In this document: positions 54,869-64,000 of the stretch, in pieces
Layout: each line of letters starts with the position of its first letter
Position numbering within the stretch: the first letter of the stretch is position 1
NCBI RefSeq assembly: GCF_040954645.1
Contig: NC_092803.1
Location: 61,153,984-61,217,983 of the forward strand
Direction of reading: 5' to 3'
DNA from: Diabrotica undecimpunctata
Lineage: Eukaryota > Arthropoda > Insecta > Coleoptera > Chrysomelidae
DNA length: 64,000 nucleotides
The notes under the pieces: generated by a model
Databases searched by the model: none
What the model was told of the DNA's origin: nothing
What the model saw: only the letters and a program-made list of their open reading frames with translations
Translations under genes and position numbers: made by a program

Positions 54869-55482
54869 ATCCGTAAACTAATTTTTAGAAACCAAATTCA
54901 GATTTATGCTTTAATCTGTGCCTTCTAAGAATTGCAAGGAAAAGCAGACGTTGATAAAGATGTTATTAGAGAGACGGGGAATCTAAAATTGAATTCCACA
55001 ACATATCTCCTCAACTAAAATACGTATATTATACGAAATACGTATAAGCGGATATACAGACGCACTATACGTGAAATCAAATCTTAACTGTCTTGTTCCT
55101 TTTATTCCGGTATACTCTTTATGAATACTAGAAACCAATTCGCTAAGAATTTTTGCTTAGTTGAGGAGATATGTTGTGGAATGCAATTTTAGATTCCCCA
55201 TGTCTAATTCTTAGAAAGCACAGATTAAAGCATAAATCTGAATTTGGTTTCGAGAAATTAGTTTACGGATTTATTATCAGATGTCACTATTTGCGTCCAT
55301 ACGAAGCCCCAAGATTTTGGGGTTGCTTTCCAAGACAGGGAAGATTTATTTTCACGTTTAGAGCGTCTGTGAATAACCGTCTATGATGATCCATATTAAG
55401 GTGAAATACGTATAAGCGGATATACAGACCCACTATACGTGAAATCAAATCTTAACTGTCTTTTTTCTTTTTTTTTCCTTTC
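54869..55482. mobile_element. 614-bp palindromic insert with 12-bp target duplication
   Basis: AATATCAAAAGA flanks it (54857-54868, 55483-55494), and removing it restores the LINE reading frame (KEYQK joined to CTKIFRDK). The arms 54869-55019 and 55161-55270 are inverted repeats (CGTAAACTAATTT..., CCAAATTCAGATTTATGCTT...). A 60-bp direct repeat (GAAATACGTATAAGCGGATA...) lies at 55039-55098 and 55404-55463. The right end is T-rich. The superfamily is unknown. The long duplication is more like retro-insertion than a typical MITE. Confidence 0.8.
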
Positions 55483-55494
55483 AATATCAAAAGA

Positions 55495-57280
55495 ATGTAC
55501 AAAAATATTCAGAGACAAATAAGAACCGAAATACGAAAGGCCAAAGAAAATTGGTTAAAAACACAGTGTGAAGAGATTTAGTTGTTGGAGCAAAAACACG
55601 ATACATTTAATATGCAAAAAAAGCTAAAACAAGCAGCTGGTCTTCAAAAATCCAACACAGCTAGCAAACTGTAAGATCAACAGGGGAACATCATCACAGA
55701 TAAAAATCAAGAAATATGCATATGGACCAAATACATACAAAAACTCTTTGATGATAATAAGTCCAAACAACCTCCGTCCTACATATGTAGTGACCACTTA
55801 CCAATCACATCAGATGAAGTGGAAACATCAGTATCACAACTAAAAGAATGGCAGAGCTCCTGGATCTGACAATGCATATGCTGAACTCATAAAGCTATTT
55901 AATACCGACGGTACTCAACGACTAACAAAAATACTCAATGACATATATTTAAACGGAGTAATACCAATATCATGGCTGAAGTCAACGTTTATTGCTCTAC
56001 GAAAAAAAAAAAACAAAATCCATATCCTGCAATGGTTTCCGGACCATCAGCTTAATAAAGTTATTTCTAAAAATCATACATCAAAGGATATATTGACTAT
56101 GCGAAGAAAAAATCAGCCATACACAGTTTGGTTTTCGGAACGCAGTGGGTACGAGAGAGGCTCTCTTTAGCATACAAGTGCTATTTCAACAATTTAGAGA
56201 TGTGAATTGCGATATTTATGCATGATTCATTGTTTACCATAAAGCGATCTATACAGTAAAACAAGACAAGCTGATGGAGATATTGGAATAAACACCTGTG
56301 ATCTACGAACTATTAGCAATCTTTACTGGAATCAAACATCGTCTATCCGTGCAGAGGCAGGAGAATTCGATGATATCAAAATCAAACGTGAGGTCCGACA
56401 GGGATGTATACTATCACCCTTGCTGTTCAACAGATACTCTGAGGAAATCTTTCAAGAAGTAGTAGAGGATGTTGAAGCCGGAATTCAAATTAACGGAGAA
56501 TGTATCAATAACATCAAATTCGTAGATGACACGGTGGTATTCGTTGACAGTTATGAAACCCTTCAGGAGTTAATGAATAAAATTACAGAAGTAAGTCAGA
56601 GATATGGATTTTCACAGAACATTAAGGAAAAAAAGTATGATGATCTCTAAGAAGGAACAGTAAATTGAAAGAATCAGTCTGAATGGTCAACCAATAGAAA
56701 GAGTAAAAACATACACCTATTTTGGTACGAACGTTAATGAAAATTGGGACCATTCCCTAGAAATAAAATGTAGTATAGAGAAAGCAAGATCTGCATTTCA
56801 AAAAATGGCTAAGCTATTCAAATGCCATGATTTATCAGTACCCATAAAAATCAGCTTTCTACGACGTTATATCTTTAATATACGGAGTTGAGTCGTGGAC
56901 TCTCACAGACGCTACCTGCAAGAAAATTGAGGCTTTCGAAATGTGGCTTTATCGTCGAATCCTGAAGATATCCTATACCGACCACGTTACTAACCAGGAC
57001 GTTCTATTAAGAATGCAAAAAGGAAACGAGTTGTTAACCACAATAAAAACAGCCAAAATCGAATACCTCGGTTACATCATGAGAAACAGCGAAAGATATA
57101 GGTTGCTGCAATTAATTCTACAAGGAAAAGTAGAAGGAAAACGAGAATCAGGAAGGCGAAGGATTTCCTGCTTGAAAAATCTATGTGCGTGGTTCAACAT
57201 GACAACGACAAATCTTTTCAGGGCAGCAGTTTGCAAAATACAGATTGCCATGATGGTCGCTAATATCCGAAATGGATAGA
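55495..57280 (+). pseudogene. Outer LINE reverse transcriptase and C-terminal arm
   Basis: Pieces: APGSDNAYAELIKLFN (RT entry), [20 protein letters not shown] (56390 on, motif B) and INNIKFVDDTVVFVDSYETL (motif C, with YADD changed to FVDD). The arm frame 56941-57279 follows: MWLYRRILKISYTDHVTNQD, EYLGYIMRNSERYRLLQLIL and GKRESGRRRISCLKNL. The same family as the minus-strand LINE at 59655-60848, which keeps YADD. Confidence 0.85.
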
Positions 57281-57339
57281 CACTACAAGAAGAAGAAGAA
57301 GATGTCTAGTAGATCTTTGGGTCTCTTCTTCGAAAGGTT

Positions 57340-57925
57340 CCTGTATAAAAGCCTTGCAATGTTTAAGACCCATTTATTCGTACCAGTGGTTATGTTTCAT
57401 CCGTTCCACCAAGTCTGATATTATTCTTTTGGCTGTGCTTGCTATTCCAACGACAGGCTCTGAGCCTGTTAATGTTTCTTTTGTTCCTCTCTTGACAAGT
57501 AGGTCTGCTTTTTCGTTACCTTCAAAACCAATACATCCAGGCACCCAGAGTGAACTTACTTTGTTACTTTTTTCGATTCGAATCAGATTCTGAAGACAGT
57601 TCCAAACTAACTTGTGATTCAATTATAGTGCCTTTAATGCCGCCTGGTAAGGTTCCTTGTGAAACTGACTACTACTGGTTTGCTAAGTTGCCAGAGAGTT
57701 TTCCCCCTGAAAGCACCACCTAGGAAGGATATTTACTGTTCGTTGCAGTGTGTTGGATAGAACATTTCCGTCTTTTCCTCTTGCCATAATTATTAGATCT
57801 TCCGCTTAGACCTGTATTTCTACCCCCTGTGCGTCAAGGAACCAGATCAGGCCATCCACCAGGAGGAGAGAAAATACTCCCCCTGTGTACCCGCCGGGAT
57901 TTGTCGGTTGGTAAGATTTTGTATT
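57340..57925 (-). pseudogene. LINE fragment: end of RT and RNase H domain
   Basis: The minus frame reads KVSSLWVPGCIGFEGNEKAD, LLVKRGTKETLTGSEPVVGI and IISDLVERMKHNHWYE: the 'W+PGH.G..GNE.AD.LA..G' end of RNase H-bearing LINEs (I/jockey-type), with the His of PGH replaced by Cys. Farther upstream, 57700-57900 holds IEVQ-like RT sequence (DLIIMARGKDGNVLSNTLQR) where the YADD box reads AED. Dead. Confidence 0.75.
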
Positions 57926-58089
57926 TAGTATCGTTGATTTCACAATCTGTATAGATGCAAATTCTCTTCTTTGCGATTAAAGGTGACGGATGTTTTGAAT
58001 TTCGATAGCCTTTAGGAACATATGTAGATAATAGTGTGATATTTACAAAGCACCTATATATGCTTAGAGTGCCAAGATGTACTTGAAGT

Positions 58090-58800
58090 CAAGTTTTCCT
58101 GATTATTTTTGTAACATTCTTAATGTACAGTAAGAAAGCTTTATCTTTTTGTTCTCGTTGTTGGTCTATGTTGCGGTTGACTCTTTTTGGAAGTATATAT
58201 CGTTTAATGTCGCTTAGAGAATAACCTTTTTATCTCGTCTCTTTTTTTTTAAGATGTTTTTATATTTCTCCCAATCACTTAGCTTCTCATATTTGGATAA
58301 AACGATCCGTTAAGGTTTTTATGACTCCTCTCTTTTTTGTTTGGGATTTTGATTCGAGTTGTTCAAATTACGTTCCATATGTAATCGTTTTCTGTATACT
58401 ATGTGATAAAGTTTTCCGTTGCATTTTCGGTATCCTAAAATCTACAAGTGTAATATGTTTGTTTTTCTCTATTTCTATGGTGAACTGCTTCTTAGAGTTT
58501 AAGGAATTTAACAAATTAAAGAAATTTGTTCTTTCCTCGTGGCTTCAGATCACAGAAGTGTTATCTACATAGCGAAACCAACAACATAGTTTTTTATCTG
58601 CTTTGATCTTTAATGTGCTATCCTTTATCCTTTCGAGAAAGTTCCAAGGTATATGAACTTGAAAACAATCTTCTGCTACAGAATACCGGGTGCGCAAGCG
58701 TTCATTTCTTGTCAAGTTATGATAATAAACTATGTTGTCACAAAATGACTTCAATAAATTTATAATAAACTGTTTTGTGTTATTTAAAAAAATCATTACA
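58090..58800 (-). pseudogene. Penelope-like reverse transcriptase fragment (second lineage)
   Basis: The minus strand reads KADKKLCCWFRYVDNTSVI, then EERTNFFNLLNSLNSKKQFT, IEIEKNKHITLVDFRI and RGVIKTLTDRFIQI. The pattern 'W.RYVDDTF.I......L..FL..LNS....I+FT.E.E....+.FLD' is the Penelope palm region, with the catalytic YVDD changed to YVDN. The fragment ends only about 20 bp before Cap-G exon 5. It and the GIY-YIG piece at 49096-49560 look like two ends of one family. Confidence 0.8.
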
Positions 58801-58816
58801 CTTTTATTTTTTACAG

Positions 58817-58954
58817 GTGAGGCAGTTGTGTGTTGAAAAAATAGCCGTTCGATCAGACGTTATCGGTTATATGCTCATAAGAATTCGAGATAATGATCCA
58901 AAAGTCCGTGTAGCTGCTTATAAGAGATTGTCAGGGTTTCCAAAGTTTTTAAAG
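58817..58954 (+). CDS. Cap-G: Cap-G exon 5
   Basis: Acceptor TTATTTTTTACAG ends at 58816 and donor GTAAATAA begins at 58955. The 46 codons read VRQLCVEKIAVRSDVIGYML, IRIRDNDPKVRVAAYKRLSG and FPKFLK. It matches the next two HEAT helices of NCAPG ('VR+..L..IA......P.I..R..D....VR..AY..L'). The gene continues to the right of the window. Confidence 0.93.
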
Positions 58955-59640
58955 GTAAATAAATAAACTGTTAAATATAAATATAATGATAATACTGCTG
59001 TGATATTACGTTAAGTATGTTATTTATAAATATAGTAGAACGTGGCCCGACTGTAACGCATCGGGATATTAAAAGGTATGATGTTCCACTAAAATGCTTT
59101 TGTTTTGTCACACCAAAAATATTCTATGCAAATTTATTTTGAAATTATAAATGAATTTAAAAAATGCAAAATAAAACGTTTTAAGGCGCACAAAACGGTA
59201 CACTACAAATAAGCTATAGTATCGTGTTCGCGACTTAGTAACAAACAAACTAATAGTCGTTATCGTTTCTCCACGGGTAGTACCAAATAAAAACTGATTG
59301 ATTTTTTATCTTAATATATTCGTTATTTCCTTTCCTTTCATTTGCTATGTCGCATGTTAGGATTGAATCAGTTGTTTATTTTGTACTCAGCCAGAGATCT
59401 TCTTTAAGTCAATAATTAAAAATTTGTCTTAAAGTAAATCTATTTTTATCCATAGCTTCCTTTGATATCTCGTATGTCGCTATAGGTTCATTAATACCGA
59501 AGATGCTGTGTAGTGCCCTTTTGGTAGTCGCCTTCTTTGATTTTATCGTAATATAATCCTTATTCTCTCCCCTTTCATTTAATCTATCACACTCTCCAAT
59601 CCGATGAACAACAACGGATCTATAATGTAATGTCGGCGCT
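58955..59640. other. Cap-G intron 5, start; no element identified
   Basis: The minus strand at 59310-59640 has a weak coding look (for example KATTKRALHSIFG) that I could not assign. Confidence 0.3.
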
Positions 59641-59654
59641 GGGGCTTATATATA

Positions 59655-61014
<1,360 letters not shown>

Positions 61015-61018
<4 letters not shown>

Positions 61019-61400
61019 TAGTTCTATTGAACTATATCCCTCTATAGCGAGGTTATAAATTTGGTAATAACGAAAGAAAATAAGATCGAAAAACGTTTTT
61101 TTACGTTTTTGGCCCGGCCATGGCTATAAATAAATACCCTTTTGAACTGCTGCTCGCAATGAACTTCTTCTGTTTAATCTACCGACCGATATTGTGTTGT
61201 CGGTGATTCACTAGTGTCAGTGTATAGGTTTGACCATTCGCACCTAATAAACTACGTAAAGAGGCTTAAAAACATGACAAATGAAACAAACTTCACCAGA
61301 ATTTCATTTCACAGTTGTTTTTGTCGTAGATGTTTATCGTTTGTTTCCTGATTGTGCTTTCGCGTCTTGAAAGATTACATAGTCACATAGATTACACACT
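61015..61400. other. Probable 5' non-coding part of the pogo/Tigger element
   Basis: It begins CTATATCCCTCTATAGCGAG (near 61033), resembling the terminal 'CTCTATA.CGA' theme of pogo-type elements. No gene. Confidence 0.35.
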
Positions 61401-61596
61401 ATGACTCCTAAAAGAAAAGCATTTACTTTAGAAGAAAAAATTAACATCCTTGAAGATGTTGAGAACGGTAAAAAGAAAGCAGAAGTTTGTCTGCAAAAGA
61501 GGAATTTCAAGATTCACTCTATCTACCATGCTCAAAAATAAACACAAGATTTTCGAAGCAGGTTCGTCTTTTTCCGGTAAATCGAAGAAACTACGT

Positions 61597-63649
61597 ATAT
61601 ATATATTTAGGGATTCTACAGTATTCACTGCCTTCCCTCGCTCAACCGTTTCCATCTCTCTCTGTTGTTCCATTCTCCATCGTTCAGTCCTCTCTTACTC
61701 ATGGCGTCGTCTACTTCGTTCCTCCAGGATTTTCGGGGTCGTCCTCTTTTCCTCCTTCCTATGGGGCTCCATTCGGTTATTTTCTTTATCCATCTGCTGT
61801 CGCTAGTTCTTCTTACATGTCCATACCACTTTAGTCTTTTTTGTTCTATATATGTTAGTATGTCTGTTTCTATTGATGTTCTTTGCTTTATTTCGTCATT
61901 ACTTCTCCTATCCATTCTTGTTACTCTGCAGCATCTTCGCAGGCATTCCATCTCTGTTGCTACTATCTTACTGCTGGTTTTCTTGTTTATGATCCAATTT
62001 TCAGCCCCATATGTCATAATACTTCGCACTAATGTTTTATAAATCTGCGTTTTTGTCTTCATATTTAGGTGTCTATCCCACCATACTGAGTTAAGTTGTC
62101 GGATTGCTGTTCTTGTTTGTCCTAATCTTTGTGTAATTTCTTCCTCTGTTGTTGCCTTTTTCGTGATTATAAACCCCAGGTATTTGAATTTATCCTTTCC
62201 TTTGATTGTTACGTTGTCATCAATCTGTAGATCTTCTATGTCTTCTTCACTTGTAGAGAGGTACTCTGTTTTCGCGAGGTTAATATCTAGGCCAGCCTTG
62301 GTATATTCTTCTTGTAGTTTTTTCATCATGTAGCTGAGGTCGTCTTGGTCTTGTGCAATCACTACTTGATCGTCTGCAAAACTTAATGTATATAGGTATT
62401 CGTTCCGTACCGGTACTCCCATGCCTTCGCATTTTCTTTTCCATGTAGTCAAGGCTTTCTCTAAGTATATTTTGAATAGGGTTGGAGACGTGGAACAACC
62501 CTGCAGGAGCCCTTTTGTTGTGGTGAAGTCTCCTATGATTCTTGTTCCCATTTTAATGGACACTTTATTTTCTTTATACAGAGCTTTTGTAGCTTCTATG
62601 AGTTCCGTCTGTATTTCTAATTTGTACATTGCCTCCCATAGTTCTGACCTTGGTACAGAGTCATACGCCTTTCTCAGGTCCACAAATGCCAAGTGTATAT
62701 CTCTATTTTTTGCTTTTTTCTTTTCCAACAGTTGTTCCAGTGTGTATATGTGGTCTATGCATGATCTTCCTGCCGTGAAGCCTGCCTGATCCTCTCCGAT
62801 TTTGCCTTTTATCGCTTGCTCTATCTTTTCTCGTAGTATCTTCCCATATAATCTTCCTATTGATGATATTACGCTTATTCCTCTGTAGTTTTCGCATCGT
62901 TTTCTATCTCCTTTCTTAAATATAGATGTCATATATGCCGCCGTCCATTCCTTTGGGAGCTGTTCTCCATTTATGGCTTTCTGAAATATCCATTGTATCA
63001 TCCGGTGTAATTTTTTTGATCCGTATTTTATAAGCTCAGGTGAGATGCCTCCAGGTCCCGGTGCTTTCTTATTTTTGATTGCTTTTATGGCCGTTCTCAT
63101 TTCCCTATCTGTTATTTCTATTTCTTGTTGTGGGAATCTGCTTCGTCTTCGCCTGTTTTCTTTTCCAATGAATTGTGGTCTTTGTTCTGTTAATAGTTCC
63201 TTGTAGTAGTCCTTCCATTCTTTGTCCTGTATATTTCCCAATTTAATTTTTTCTTTTGAGTTTTGTTTCAATCCTCTCAGTACTTTCCATGACTCCGAAG
63301 TTCTTGTACCTCCTATATATGTTTCAATATTTAAGCAGATTCTTTCCCATTCTTCATTCTTTTGCTGTGTTATTTGTTTTTTCACTTCTCTATCTTTTTC
63401 TCTATATTCTTTATAAACTTCATCGTTGTTTGTAGTCAGCCATTTTCTGTATAGTTGCTTTTTTTCTTGAATTATTCTTTTTGTTGGTTCATTTATTTCA
63501 TAATAGTGCTGTTTATTTGTTATATGTTCTTTTTCCCCAAGGGCTTCGAATGCTGCTTGCTTTATACTCGCCTTTATATGCTCGTATATTTCTTCGATGT
63601 TGCCGTATCTGAATTCTATTAATTTTTGGTCTAGACGTTGTTGGTATAG
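61597..63649 (-). mobile_element. Young 5'-truncated LINE inserted in the pogo/Tigger remnant
   Basis: An 11-bp target duplication AGAAACTACGT lies at 61586-61596 and 63650-63660. The insert of 2053 bp has one uninterrupted reading frame. The 3' UTR is under 30 bp and ends in a short (TA)n tail, as in RTE-type LINEs. Removing it rejoins the CENP-B-like frame (SKKLRAATNKEF). Confidence 0.93.
61625..63649 (-). CDS. LINE reverse transcriptase, intact about 675-codon frame
   Basis: The open frame on the minus strand begins within host sequence (63667), and the element part starts at 63649. Order: linker after the lost endonuclease (IRQ..-rich, KKQLYRKWLTTNNDEVYKEY), APGPGGISPELIKYG (RT entry), AGFTAGRSCIDHIYTLEQLL, HLAFVDLRKAYDSVPRSELW (motif A, about residue 325), GLLQGCSTSPTLFKIYLEKA (motif B) and LSFADDQVVIAQDQDDLSYM (motif C, FADD, about residue 430). 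Then FKYLGFIITKKATTEEEITQ and a C-terminal arm with KRLKWYGHVRRTSDSRWIKK, RRKRGRPRKSWRNEVDDAMS and NDGEWNNRERWKRLSEGRQ, stop. No breaks were seen, so the insertion is recent. Likely inactive alone because the endonuclease half is missing. Confidence 0.92.
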   Translation of the reverse strand, partial: LYQQRLDQKLIEFRYGNIEEIYEHIKASIKQAAFEALGEKEHITNKQHYYEINEPTKRIIQEKKQLYRKWLTTNNDEVYKEYREKDREVKKQITQQKNEEWERICLNIETYIGGTRTSESWKVLRGLKQNSKEKIKLGNIQDKEWKDYYKELLTEQRPQFIGKENRRRRSRFPQQEIEITDREMRTAIKAIKNKKAPGPGGISPELIKYGSKKLHRMIQWIFQKAINGEQLPKEWTAAYMTSIFKKGDRKRCENYRGISVISSIGRLYGKILREKIEQAIKGKIGEDQAGFTAGRSCIDHIYTLEQLLEKKKAKNRDIHLAFVDLRKAYDSVPRSELWEAMYKLEIQTELIEATKALYKENKVSIKMGTRIIGDFTTTKGLLQGCSTSPTLFKIYLEKALTTWKRKCEGMGVPVRNEYLYTLSFADDQVVIAQDQDDLSYMMKKLQEEYTKAGLDINLAKTEYLSTSEEDIEDLQIDDNVTIKGKDKFKYLGFIITKKATTEEEITQRLGQTRTAIRQLNSVWWDRHLNMKTKTQIYKTLVRSIMTYGAENWIINKKTSSKIVATEMECLRRCCRVTRMDRRSNDEIKQRTSIETDILTYIEQKRLKWYGHVRRTSDSRWIKKITEWSPIGRRKRGRPRKSWRNEVDDAMSKRGLNDGEWNNRERWKRLSEGRQ

Positions 63650-64000
63650 AGAAACTACGTGCCGCAACTAATAAAGAATTCGATACTGCAATGGTCAAAT
63701 GGTTTACCGTAAACAGGGCTGCGAATGTTCCAGTAAGTGGACCACTGCTTCAAAAAGCAACAGTTTTCGCAGGCGCTAGGTGGTGGTCCTAATAGACAAG
63801 ATGCGGAAAGTGCTTTAAACGTTGTAAGAAATTTTATCCAAAGATTGAAGAAAAAGCATACAACTGTTTCACATATTTAGAAAATATGATAGATAGAATG
63901 ATACTGGACAAGTTAAAGCAGTCAAAAATGACAGACTTTTTCCAATTGCAAAAGCAATAGTTTATGTTATCCTTGAAAATACGCTTTATACATTATGTAG

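Larger units (their letters stand above)
52166..57301 (+). mobile_element. Outer LINE (endonuclease-RT type) in Cap-G intron 4, with two insertions inside
   Basis: ATGTCTAGTA flanks it at 52156-52165 and 57302-57311. It runs from the endonuclease domain (ISEMRWPNSGACIVGNHIVY, HSGNDDGQHMYGVGVIVSPQ at 52170-52310; then SDLNAKIGKRQSGELIGDFG and RNQIDYIMVI at 54280-54510) to the RT and a C-terminal arm ending in an (AGA)n tail. It was later split by another LINE (52362-54129) and by a 614-bp palindromic element (54869-55482). Without them the copy is about 2.7 kb. Frameshifts are many. Confidence 0.85.
34558..58954 (+). other. Cap-G: Cap-G gene span (condensin I subunit), 5' part
   Basis: Five exons, all with GT-AG introns and phase 0, give a continuous 251-residue N-terminal part of condensin complex subunit 3. 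Introns are 6690, 5244, 4456 and 7254 bp. The known family protein is about 1000 residues, so three quarters of the gene lies beyond the window. No further exon was found in 58955-64000, so intron 5 exceeds 5 kb. Condensin I compacts mitotic chromosomes, and Cap-G is one of its two HEAT-repeat subunits, binding DNA together with the kleisin Cap-H. Confidence 0.85.
61401..63958 (+). pseudogene. pogo/Tigger-type transposase (CENP-B-like) remnant, split by a LINE
   Basis: The first part, 61401-61600, begins MTPKRKAFTLEEKINILEDV and continues ENGKKKAEVC, then (frame change) IHSIYHAQK/STIYHAQK-like and FEAGSSFSGKSKKL: the CENP-B N-terminal helix-turn-helix. After the LINE insert it resumes at 63661 with RAATNKEFDTAMVKWFTVNR and ANVPVSGPLLQKATVFAGA, the second CENP-B-type DNA-binding domain. 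The catalytic DDE core is missing: the sequence jumps to a C-terminal piece (LKQSKMTDFFQLQKQ, stop). This is an internally deleted element. Confidence 0.8.

Noticed and set aside
61450..63416. Plus-strand frames of 64-125 codons over 61.4-63.4 kb
   Set aside because: They oppose the intact LINE reading frame and show only Phe/Leu/Ser-rich antisense translation.

Overview
The window looks like a piece of a large, AT-rich insect genome, possibly a beetle, although nothing here proves the order. The evidence is spliceosomal introns of 4 to 7 kb packed with transposable elements, C2H2 zinc-finger genes, and an insect-type repeat set: piggyBac, Tc1/mariner, PIF/Harbinger with MADF-BESS partner genes, Penelope, several LINE families, LTR fragments and many MITEs. 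No bacterial-type genes, rRNA, tRNA or CRISPR arrays were found.

Two host loci stand out. (1) The 5' part of the condensin I subunit Cap-G (NCAPG) gene lies on the + strand. Five phase-0 exons at 34558-34692, 41383-41598, 46843-46980, 51437-51562 and 58817-58954 encode about 251 residues of HEAT repeats, and the gene runs off the right edge. About 23.6 kb of intron, nearly all repeats, separates 753 coding bases. (2) A tandem pair of C2H2 zinc-finger genes lies at 24.3-27.9 kb. Copy 1 has 12 clean fingers, then an in-frame stop and further fingers. Copy 2 is clearly degraded.

Layout: 0-1 kb, Harbinger remnant. 1.65-5.75 kb, a large TIR element with a decayed DUF7869-like gene and a nested piggyBac derivative. 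5.9-9.3 kb, MITE-type repeats. 9.85-12.84 kb, a second DUF7869-like TIR element, inserted in the start of a mariner-like gene (12.85-13.9 kb). 14.8-16.4 kb, another Harbinger. 16.5-24.3 kb, mostly anonymous sequence with LINE, Tc1 and MITE pieces. 24.3-27.95 kb, zinc-finger duplication. 28.4-30.3 kb, LTR-like ends, a third DUF7869-like fragment and a macrodomain-CCCH reading frame. 30.4-41.25 kb, two tail-to-tail Penelope copies flanking Cap-G exon 1 and a nested palindromic repeat. 41.6-58.8 kb, Cap-G introns 2 to 4 with Tc1, Harbinger, hairpins, Penelope and a three-level LINE nest. 59-64 kb, LINEs and a pogo/Tigger element split by a recent LINE.

The most informative feature is the nesting. 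At least eight insertions can be delimited exactly, from target-site duplications or from an uninterrupted second copy in the same window. The most under-described content is the DUF7869-like TIR elements and the macrodomain-CCCH frame next to an LTR-like end. All family names come from reading translations by eye; no search was run.
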